Positions 5,777 to 10,816 of a DNA stretch of 11,367 bases are shown here, in pieces; position 1 is the first letter of the stretch; every line of letters begins with the position of its first letter. Made by a program: the position numbers and the translations under genes. This stretch comes from Candidatus Woesearchaeota archaeon (GTDB taxonomy: Archaea; Nanobdellota; Nanobdellia; Woesearchaeales; UBA525), in NCBI GenBank assembly GCA_023252315.1, contig JAJPEB010000027.1, positions 1 through 11,367 on the forward strand. Direction: 5' to 3'. Below the pieces are notes generated by a model. The model did not search any database. It was not told where the DNA came from and saw only the letters and a program-made list of their open reading frames with translations.

Positions 5777-5935
5777 CTAGTCGTCGATCACCCATGCGCC
5801 CCCGACGACCGCCGCCGCGCCGAGCAGGAGCAGCGCGAGCGTCGCGAGGCGCGCGATGAGGACGAGGAAGCTCCCGATGCCCGCGAGGATGAGGAGCGAG
5901 CCGAGGGCGACGAGGACGAGGCGGAGGGGGCGCAT
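5777..5935 (-). CDS. 52-aa small membrane protein with two hydrophobic helices
   Basis: This short ORF encodes 52 residues: MRPLRLVLVALGSLLILAGI, then GSFLVLIARLATLALLLLGA, then AAVVGGAWVIDD. Two hydrophobic segments (about 5-28 and 31-49) are separated by one arginine, with an arginine-rich start and an acidic end, so a two-helix hairpin in the membrane is likely. Support for expression is a TATA box (5958-5968) centred 27-28 bases from the ATG, the same spacing as its neighbours. The sequence is extremely Leu/Ala/Val-biased, so part of the hydrophobicity could come from GC-rich codons. I do not recognise the family. It lies directly downstream of the TrmB regulator, with its promoter overlapping that gene's stop. 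Confidence 0.6.
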   Translation of the reverse strand: MRPLRLVLVALGSLLILAGIGSFLVLIARLATLALLLLGAAAVVGGAWVIDD

Positions 5936-5957
5936 GGTCGCTGTGATACGGATGCCG

Positions 5958-5968
5958 CTTTATACTTT
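5958..5968 (-). promoter_or_regulatory. TATA box of the 52-aa gene, overlapping the TrmB stop
   Basis: AAAGTATAAAG on the minus strand. Its TAA is the stop codon of the TrmB-family gene (5960-5962). Confidence 0.6.
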
Positions 5969-6721
5969 GCGTGCCTTCTTCGCCTCGCCGGCGCGCAGCG
6001 GCGTCGCCTGCCTCCAGAGCAGCTCGAACTGCCGGCGGTACGACTGCGCGACGCGCGCGCTGCGCACGAGCAGCAGGTGGTCGGGCTCGCCGCGCAGGAA
6101 GAGCGCGAGCGTGTCGGCATAGACCTCGAACGCGACGGCGTCGAAGAGCTCCTCGCGCATCGCGCGGTAGCGCGTGATGGCCTCAGGGGGTGCCACGTTG
6201 CCTTCTCGCACGATGGCGCGCTCCCTGATCGCGAGCCGCTTGGCCTTCGCGAAGTAGAGCCTGAGGCGCTTTTGCGCCCAGTCGTCCGAGAGGAGCTGCG
6301 CGTCGTCGATGCCGAAGATGAGCACCTCGTCGCCGCGGCGCAGTCTCGCGAGGATGTCGAGCAGCAGCGTCCGGTACACGTACTTCCCCTTGTGCACCTC
6401 GACGGCGAGCCCGTCGCGCGGCATCGCGAGCGCGCTGAGCGCCGGCACGAGGGACGAGAAGGCGTCCGCGCGCTGCGCCGCGAGCTCCGCGAGCGCCTCG
6501 GGCGCGAGTGCCGCGTAGACCCGCTGGCCCCTCTCCTTCGACGGGGCTGCGATGCCCTGTGTCTCGAGCCTCGCGAGCGCGTCGTACGCGTAGGAGCGCG
6601 AGAAGCCGAGGCGCTGGGCGAGCGCGGCCGGCGTCGTCGAGCCCGCCTTGAGCAGCTCGACGTAGATCAGCGCGTCGTTGCGGCGAAAGCCGAGATCCTG
6701 CAGCTCCTTGAGGGCGTCCAT
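5960..6721 (-). CDS. TrmB-family transcriptional regulator
   Basis: A 253-residue archaeal regulator. Residues 1-70 form a winged helix-turn-helix: MDALKELQDLGFRRNDALIY, TPAALAQRLGFSRSYAYDAL with the recognition helix near 41-53, then the wing around RGQRVYAAL. Residues 71-100 form a helical linker. Residues 105-240 resemble the TrmB C-terminal domain (VEVHKGKYVYRTLLLDIL, GDEVLIFGIDD, FEVYADTLALFL). Family members often bind sugars or other small molecules, and the ligand here cannot be read. A Lys/Arg-rich tail ends the protein. It is leaderless, with TATA 28 bases from the ATG. It shares one TATA region with the divergent gene at 6795, making that gene and itself the natural first targets. 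Confidence 0.88.
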   Translation of the reverse strand: MDALKELQDLGFRRNDALIYVELLKAGSTTPAALAQRLGFSRSYAYDALARLETQGIAAPSKERGQRVYAALAPEALAELAAQRADAFSSLVPALSALAMPRDGLAVEVHKGKYVYRTLLLDILARLRRGDEVLIFGIDDAQLLSDDWAQKRLRLYFAKAKRLAIRERAIVREGNVAPPEAITRYRAMREELFDAVAFEVYADTLALFLRGEPDHLLLVRSARVAQSYRRQFELLWRQATPLRAGEAKKARKV

Positions 6722-6736
6722 TGTCGTGCTTGTCAG

Positions 6737-6774
6737 TACGGCGAAAATATAAGTGTTTGGCCTCGCACACCGTA
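6737..6774. promoter_or_regulatory. Shared divergent promoter with TACGG/CCGTA inverted repeat
   Basis: AAAATATAAG (6744-6753) is correctly placed as TATA box for both the TrmB gene (28 bases to its ATG) and the plus-strand gene (start near 6774-6778, then a short leader). TACGG (6737-6741) and CCGTA (6770-6774) form an inverted repeat around it. An autoregulatory operator is possible, but the repeat is short. Confidence 0.5.
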
Positions 6775-6782
6775 TCCACTCA

Positions 6783-6790
6783 AGAGGTGA
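6783..6790 (+). promoter_or_regulatory. Strong Shine-Dalgarno AGAGGTGA
   Basis: AGAGGTGA ends four bases before the ATG at 6795. It is the best ribosome binding site in the window and fixes the start; an upstream in-frame start at 6753 would lie at the TATA box. Confidence 0.75.
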
Positions 6791-6794
6791 AACA

Positions 6795-7298
6795 ATGGGG
6801 ATGATATCCAGGGCTTTCGACTACATGTCTGCGACGGCGCCGAGAAGGGGGCTCGTCATGGCGGCAAGCATAGCGGCTGCGGGCTTCGCGTACTCGCGGC
6901 TCCCCTTCCCGCAGGGGGAGGCTGTCCGCAGGGCAGCGGTATCAGCGCCCAAGACCGATGCGTTCGTCGAGGCGGAAGGCAAGTACATCTCCTGCACCCG
7001 CAGCCTCCCTCTCCGCCCGGGGCCGACGAGATACGAGCTCTTCAGCGGCAGTGTCGACGGGGCGCCGATCCACGACTACAGCGCGAAAGTCACGGAATAC
7101 GGGCCTGACCGCAGAGTCGACGCGGGGTGGCTCCGCGATGGCCTGAGCAGCGGATGCGCATTCGGGGAAGATCCGCTGTTCCGGCCGGGGCCACCGATGC
7201 AATTCAGGGAATGCACTGCGGCGCAGCAATCCGCCCTGCGCGAAGAGGCGATGAGGGACCTTGACAAGGTAATCGCGACCACTTATGCGCGATTCTGA
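6795..7298 (+). CDS. Uncharacterised membrane-anchored protein, divergent from TrmB
   Basis: A 167-residue protein I do not recognise. Basic residues (R17-R18) precede a hydrophobic segment (about 19-36, GLVMAASIAAAGFAYSRL), which suggests an N-terminal anchor or an uncleaved signal with the rest outside. The outer part (40-167) has a short strand-rich region (KYISCTRSLPL, RYELFSGSVDGAPIHDY), three cysteines (C67, C121, C140), several GP turns, and a C-terminal helix (142-167). Start choice rests on the Shine-Dalgarno. Codon use includes more AGG/ATA than its neighbours, perhaps indicating lower expression or recent arrival. It may be regulated by the TrmB protein across the shared promoter. 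The 3' end is 29 bases from convergent fen. Confidence 0.72.
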   Translation: MGMISRAFDYMSATAPRRGLVMAASIAAAGFAYSRLPFPQGEAVRRAAVSAPKTDAFVEAEGKYISCTRSLPLRPGPTRYELFSGSVDGAPIHDYSAKVTEYGPDRRVDAGWLRDGLSSGCAFGEDPLFRPGPPMQFRECTAAQQSALREEAMRDLDKVIATTYARF

Positions 7299-7301
7299 CA
7301 T

Positions 7302-7327
7302 CCTCTTCCCTTTCTTCTTTTCTTTTC
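7302..7327 (+). terminator. T-rich tract between convergent genes (candidate terminator)
   Basis: Right after the TGA at 7296-7298 the plus strand is nearly pure C and T, with TTTCTTCTTTTCTTTTCTC. It fits U-rich archaeal termination of the plus-strand gene. Confidence 0.6.
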
Positions 7328-8353
7328 TCAGAAGAACTCACTCAATCCCTTCTGCGCGGCACCCTGCTCCTTGAGCAGCTTGCCCATCGCGGCGTCGATG
7401 CGCTCGGGGGAGAAGTCGTGCCTGCCGATGAGCAGCGCGCGCACCTTCGCGTCGTCTGCCCTGCCGAACGCGATCTTGCCCGGGTCCACGACGGGCATCT
7501 CCTCGAAGACGCGCAAGACATCCTTCCATGAGATCTCCTCCTCCCAGCCCGACGCCGCGAAGACCGCATCGAAATCGTGCCCGCATTCCTGCACGAGCTT
7601 GAGCCCCTTCTTGGGCCCGATGCCCTTGACGCCGCCGGGATTGTAGTCCGTCCCGATGAGGACCGCGAGCACGCGCAGCTGCGCGAGGTCGAGCTTGAGC
7701 TGCGCGAGCACGTCCTTGTGCTCGATGAGCTCGGGCTCGACGCTCGCGTACGCGAGCTTGCCCGGCAGCTTGCGCCTGCCCGAGATCGCGAGGTTCTTGA
7801 TGATGCGCGGCGCCGCGTAGAGCAGCGCGTCCGCGTCCTGGCTCACGACCGCCCACGCGTGCCCCTGCGCGACGAGCGCCGCCGCCTGCGCCTCCCCCTC
7901 CGACGGCGCGTCGATCCAGGGCACCCCGAGCGCGTCGAGCAGCTCCTTCGCCTGCGCGACCATCTCGCGCGTGAGGCGCGACGTGCGCCCGGCGTACTTC
8001 CTCATCTCGCCGGTATCCTCGCGCTCCTTCGCGGACTCGTATTTCGCCGCAGCGTCCTCCTTCACCATGCGCCTGCGGTCGAGCTCGCGGCGCTTGAGGT
8101 CCGGCATCGCGCCGTCGAAGACGAAGACGAGCCTGATGCCCTTGCCGAGCAGGTTCGCGACGCGCGAGAACAGCCCCGTGAGGTGGCTCGTGACGTTGCC
8201 GTGGCTGTCCGTGAGCGGCGCTCCGTCGGGTCCCCTGATCGTCGTCAGGAACTGGTAGAGCATGTTGTAGCCGTCGACCGCGAGCGTCTTGCCAGAGAGC
8301 TCCTGGAACGAGACCGCCCTCGCGGGGATGAGGGGACTGATCGCGACGCCCAT
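7328..8353 (-). CDS. fen: Flap endonuclease 1 (FEN1)
   Basis: A 341-residue structure-specific nuclease that removes 5' flaps during Okazaki fragment maturation and base excision repair. It begins with the canonical MGV. The two-metal active site is complete: D27 (AVDGYN), D80 (FVFDG), E152 and E154 (SEGEAQ), D173 and D175 (SQDADAL), and D236 (GTDYN). The helix-two-turn-helix DNA-binding motif is NPGGVKGIGPKKGLKLV (238-254). The helical arch lies around 82-130. The C-terminus QKGLSEFF (334-341) is a PIP box for PCNA binding. The open frame extends 29 codons upstream, but MGV and a TATA box 27 bases away fix the ATG at 8353 (leaderless). Length fits the archaeal family. Confidence 0.97.
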   Translation of the reverse strand: MGVAISPLIPARAVSFQELSGKTLAVDGYNMLYQFLTTIRGPDGAPLTDSHGNVTSHLTGLFSRVANLLGKGIRLVFVFDGAMPDLKRRELDRRRMVKEDAAAKYESAKEREDTGEMRKYAGRTSRLTREMVAQAKELLDALGVPWIDAPSEGEAQAAALVAQGHAWAVVSQDADALLYAAPRIIKNLAISGRRKLPGKLAYASVEPELIEHKDVLAQLKLDLAQLRVLAVLIGTDYNPGGVKGIGPKKGLKLVQECGHDFDAVFAASGWEEEISWKDVLRVFEEMPVVDPGKIAFGRADDAKVRALLIGRHDFSPERIDAAMGKLLKEQGAAQKGLSEFF

Positions 8354-8374
8354 ACCTGTGGCGCTGCGCTCGCC

Positions 8375-8384
8375 GTATTTAAGA
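8375..8384 (-). promoter_or_regulatory. TATA box of fen, overlapping the upstream stop codon
   Basis: TTCTTAAATA on the minus strand, centred 27 bases from the fen ATG. Its TAA is the stop codon (8379-8381) of the upstream membrane protein gene. Confidence 0.7.
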
Positions 8385-8987
8385 ATTCCCGCCGTCCCTC
8401 GCGGGCACGGTTTCCTTGGGACCTCTCTTGAAGCAGGCATAGGCTATGCGCAAGACAGCCTCGAGGCAGATGACGAAGACGGTGTAGTACGGGATGATCG
8501 TCCACGCCGACGAGATCTGCCCGAGCTTGGAGACCGACTCGTCGATCCTGAAGTACGTGACGTCGATGAGGAAGACGCCGAGCAGCGCGAACGGGAGCAT
8601 CTTCGCGAGGTCCTTCGAGAGGTCCTCGTCGTAGTATGCCGTGACCCGCACCGCACTCACGACGGCGATGGAGATGAGCATGACCTGGGAGAGCGTCTCG
8701 TTGCGCGCCATGAGCGCGAGCAGCACCGTGAGCACCCCGAACCAGAAGAGCACGATCGCGGGCAGTATCACCGCATGCTCGAGCGCGTAGAGCAGCACCG
8801 CGCACAGCTTGCGCAGCGAGGGATGCGCAGACCTCCCGTACTTCTGCAGGTCGAGGGAGAAGATGTCGCGCCTGCCCATGAACCTGTAGAGCTTGAAGAC
8901 GAAGAGGGCATAGACCGCCATGCCGAGCACGAAGAGGGAGAGCGGCTTGAGCAGCTGCAGCGCTTCGCCGATCGAGAGCCACGCCAT
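8379..8987 (-). CDS. Uncharacterised multi-pass membrane protein (202 aa)
   Basis: The 202-residue product has about five hydrophobic segments: 14-33 (KPLSLFVLGMAVYALFVFKL), 69-93 (LEHAVILPAIVLFWFGVLTVLLALM), 100-117, 127-146 (AKMLPFALLGVFLIDVTYF) and 162-186. The loop between the first two is basic and polar (KLYRFMGRRDIFSLDLQKYGRSAHPSLRK), so by the positive-inside rule it is probably cytoplasmic. E70-H71 sits at the start of the second segment. No transporter or enzyme signature is recognised. The ATG is 28 bases from its TATA box (leaderless). It lies just upstream of fen on the same strand, but fen has its own promoter on this gene's stop codon. Confidence 0.82.
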   Translation of the reverse strand: MAWLSIGEALQLLKPLSLFVLGMAVYALFVFKLYRFMGRRDIFSLDLQKYGRSAHPSLRKLCAVLLYALEHAVILPAIVLFWFGVLTVLLALMARNETLSQVMLISIAVVSAVRVTAYYDEDLSKDLAKMLPFALLGVFLIDVTYFRIDESVSKLGQISSAWTIIPYYTVFVICLEAVLRIAYACFKRGPKETVPARDGGNS

Positions 8988-9010
8988 ATTTTTTCCGCGC
9001 CCCGCCCCCT

Positions 9011-9019
9011 CTATAAATT
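9011..9019 (-). promoter_or_regulatory. TATA box of the 202-aa membrane protein gene
   Basis: TTTATAG on the minus strand, centred 28 bases before the ATG. Confidence 0.65.
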
Positions 9020-9033
9020 TTCCCCTTGCGCGC

Positions 9034-9426
9034 TCAGGTGTTGAACGGCGCGATCGCGAGCCAGATGATATGGCTCACGATCTCGAAGAGGCCGAGCCAG
9101 AAGAGGATCTCCTTGTCCGCGAGCGCGGGCGCGAGCGGGCCCACGACGGGGAGCGCGACGCCGAGCGCCGACCCGAAGAGCAGCGCGATGAGCAGCAGGT
9201 CGAAGAGGTTGTGAAGCAGCGACGACGCCACGAAGACGAAATGGCGCCCGAAGTTCGCGAACTCGTGCAGGATGTCGAGGACGATGACGATGGCGAAGAC
9301 CGCGCTCACGCCGAGCAGCGCCTCCTTCGCGAAGGGGAGCTTGAACCACTTCTCCGAGAGGGCGAGCAGCAGCGCGCCGAAGGCGATGCCGACGACGCAG
9401 TCCTCGCTGTCGAAGATGAGCTTCAT
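9034..9426 (-). CDS. Uncharacterised four-helix membrane protein (130 aa)
   Basis: A 130-residue integral membrane protein with hydrophobic segments at about 10-24, 34-52, 62-95 (one long or two short helices) and 106-126. Polar residues recur at or within helices: D51-H54-E55 (DILHEF), R61-H62 (GRHFVF), H72-N73 (LLHNLFD) and E115-H119 (EIVSHII). This suggests a functional polar or metal site rather than a plain anchor. I do not recognise the family. The start at 9426 rather than the in-frame upstream start at 9468 follows from the TATA box (9450-9459), centred 28 bases away (leaderless); the upstream start would precede the promoter. It is divergent from the GNAT gene at 9528. Confidence 0.78.
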   Translation of the reverse strand: MKLIFDSEDCVVGIAFGALLLALSEKWFKLPFAKEALLGVSAVFAIVIVLDILHEFANFGRHFVFVASSLLHNLFDLLLIALLFGSALGVALPVVGPLAPALADKEILFWLGLFEIVSHIIWLAIAPFNT

Positions 9427-9449
9427 CGGCGAACCTACGAGGGATTTCG

Positions 9450-9459
9450 TATTTAAAAT
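9450..9459 (-). promoter_or_regulatory. TATA box of the 130-aa membrane protein gene
   Basis: ATTTTAAATA on the minus strand, 28 bases from the ATG at 9426. Confidence 0.7.
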
Positions 9460-9497
9460 CTTGGGCACGCGCGACCTCGCACCGGGCCTCCGATATT

Positions 9498-9506
9498 CTT
9501 TTATAC
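9498..9506 (+). promoter_or_regulatory. TATA box of the second GNAT gene
   Basis: CTTTTATAC, centred 26 bases before the GTG start at 9528. Confidence 0.65.
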
Positions 9507-9527
9507 GGTCAGGCGGACGAGGGGAGC

Positions 9528-9962
9528 GTGAGGTACAGGCTGCTCAGGAAAGCGGACGTGCGCGCGGTGCACGAGCTGGGGCGCAAGGACTTCGGCGCGC
9601 AGACGGAATTCTCGTGGGACTGGAGCCTGGATTCCATCGGCCACTACTGCAAGCGGTCGTTCGGGCTCGGCATCGTGTGCGTCGAGAAGGACGCGATCGT
9701 CGGATTCATCCTCGCGCAGAAGGACTACTCGTCGCAAAAGCCCAACGTCTCCTGGGTGACGTACGTCTACGTCGTCCCCGAGTGGCGCCGCCACAACGTC
9801 GGCTCGTCGCTGCTCGATCGCGCGGGCGAGCGGCTGCGCAGGATGGGCAAGACCGACCTCATCGCGGACATCTACGCGGAGAACGAGGGCTCGATCAAGT
9901 TCTTCACGAGGCGCGGCTTCAGGGTGGCCGAGCGCTGGCTGCTGCTGCACAGGAAGCTGTGA
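9528..9962 (+). CDS. GNAT-family N-acetyltransferase (RimI-like)
   Basis: A 144-residue acetyltransferase with all GNAT elements in order. The N-terminal strand and helix are RYRLLRKADVRAVHELGRKDF (2-22). The central strand is GIVCVEKDAIVGFILAQK (48-65). Motif A is WVTYVYVVPEWRRHNVGSSLLDRA (76-99), with the acetyl-CoA loop R-R-H-N-V-G-S. Motif B is DIYAENEGSIKFFTRRGF (114-131), with the N-x-x-x-I-x-F-Y/F pattern. This layout resembles protein N-terminal acetyltransferases of the RimI/Naa type, but GNAT substrates are hard to predict. It starts with GTG: no ATG is suitable, and the TATA box is 26 bases away, predicting a leaderless mRNA with a GTG start. The following gene has its own promoter. 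Confidence 0.87.
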   Translation: MRYRLLRKADVRAVHELGRKDFGAQTEFSWDWSLDSIGHYCKRSFGLGIVCVEKDAIVGFILAQKDYSSQKPNVSWVTYVYVVPEWRRHNVGSSLLDRAGERLRRMGKTDLIADIYAENEGSIKFFTRRGFRVAERWLLLHRKL

Positions 9963-10015
9963 TCCCGACACGCAAGGGGGCTGCAGAGCGCCATCGCCCC
10001 CGGAGAGAGGAGAAC

Positions 10016-10024
10016 GTTTATAAC
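10016..10024 (+). promoter_or_regulatory. TATA box of the 195-aa membrane protein gene
   Basis: GTTTATAAC, centred 27 bases before the ATG at 10047. Confidence 0.7.
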
Positions 10025-10046
10025 CGGACTTTCCCGCGAGCGCAGC

Positions 10047-10634
10047 ATGCCTGACGCGAACGACGTGAACCAGATCGAGTTCTCGTCGCTGCTCTTCGAC
10101 ACGCTCTTCGGGCTCATCCTCTTCTTCAACATCGACCTCTTCCTCGACATCGACGACCGCGTGCACTTCGTCTTCTACCTCTTCAGCTGCGTCGTGCTCG
10201 TGCACTGGTGGCTCACGTTCAAGTCGGCGGACGACGCGTTCGGCGACGAGGTGACGGACTCGGCGGCCGACCTCGTCTTCGGCATCATCTACCTGATCTT
10301 CATCGACTACTTCATCCTGCTCGCGCGCAAGCCCGACTACGTCAAGGCAACGTGGTTCCTCGTGGCGCTGCTCGCGATCGACCTCCTGTGGGCGCTCGTG
10401 TGGCGCTTCGTGGGGCGCTGGCAGACGCGCAAGAAGGAGAAGATCGTCGCGATGGAGAGGGTGCTCGGCCACCAGATCCTCATCGATGTCTCGACCATCA
10501 TCCTCTTCTGCTTCCTGCTGCTCACCGCGGGCTCGCTCGCGCCAGTGTGGTTCGTCGCGTGGTTCATCGCGGTGTACTCGATCTACCTCGTCTTCACGTT
10601 CAAGGCGAAGATCATCGACATAAGGATATTCTGA
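10047..10634 (+). CDS. Uncharacterised multi-pass membrane protein (195 aa)
   Basis: The 195-residue product has about six hydrophobic segments: 12-28, 38-57, 74-93, 101-122, 144-161 and 164-186. It is rich in Phe, Trp and Leu. Acidic residues lie inside or next to helices (D18, D30, D34-D36-D37, D75, D87, D112, D147) and H53-W54-W55 ends the second. A basic cytoplasmic-type loop (RWQTRKKEK, 124-132) divides the protein into two halves, each of about three helices. The acidic intramembrane residues recall small ion or proton-coupled carriers, but no family signature is recognised. The mRNA is predicted leaderless. It is followed by a T-rich stretch and repeat copy C. Confidence 0.82.
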   Translation: MPDANDVNQIEFSSLLFDTLFGLILFFNIDLFLDIDDRVHFVFYLFSCVVLVHWWLTFKSADDAFGDEVTDSAADLVFGIIYLIFIDYFILLARKPDYVKATWFLVALLAIDLLWALVWRFVGRWQTRKKEKIVAMERVLGHQILIDVSTIILFCFLLLTAGSLAPVWFVAWFIAVYSIYLVFTFKAKIIDIRIF

Positions 10635-10652
10635 GAACGTTCCTGCCCGTCC

Positions 10653-10681
10653 CTGATTTTTCGCATCTTCAGTATTCTTTG
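10653..10681 (+). terminator. T-rich stretch after the 195-aa gene (terminator, or weak promoter of copy C)
   Basis: GATTTTTC (10655-10662) and TATTCTTTG (10673-10681) lie downstream of the stop codon. They may end the gene's transcript. GATTTTTC is also about 25 bases before copy C, where a TATA box would be expected, so the role is open. Confidence 0.35.
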
Positions 10682-10780
10682 TGCTGCTGCCTTGGCGTAG
10701 GCCAGAAATTCCGCCGATTCGTGCAGGCGGAATTTCGCAAGACCGCGGAACGTCAGTGAGCGAGAAGCGCCGCAGCAGCA
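10682..10780 (+). repeat. Copy C of the structured element
   Basis: A 99-base non-coding element between two convergent genes. Terminal helix of 9 bp (10682-10690 with 10772-10780), CTT bulge (10691-10693), then GGCG/CGCC (10694-10697 with 10768-10771), where copies A and B have GGAG/CTCC. This is a compensatory A-T to C-G change. CTGCCTTGG is at 10687-10695 and CAG at 10703-10705. Inside is an 11-bp perfect hairpin (10705-10715 with 10726-10736) with a ten-base loop, and CGCAAG at 10736-10741. The 11-bp stem corresponds to GATTTCC/GGAAATC of copy B. Confidence 0.72.
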
Positions 10781-10783
10781 ATA

Positions 10784-10804
10784 GAAGGGGCAGGAAGAAG
10801 AAAA
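10784..10804 (-). terminator. T/C-rich tract after the edge gene (candidate terminator)
   Basis: On the minus strand the sequence after the stop codon at 10817 soon becomes GTTTTCTTCTTCCTG, a U-rich transcript end typical for archaea. Confidence 0.4.
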
Positions 10805-10816
10805 CTCCGAAGCTCC

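Noticed and set aside
5570..6790. 406-codon plus-strand open frame opposite the TrmB gene and copy B
   Set aside because: Same kind of GC-rich shadow; it reads through the repeat and the shared divergent promoter.
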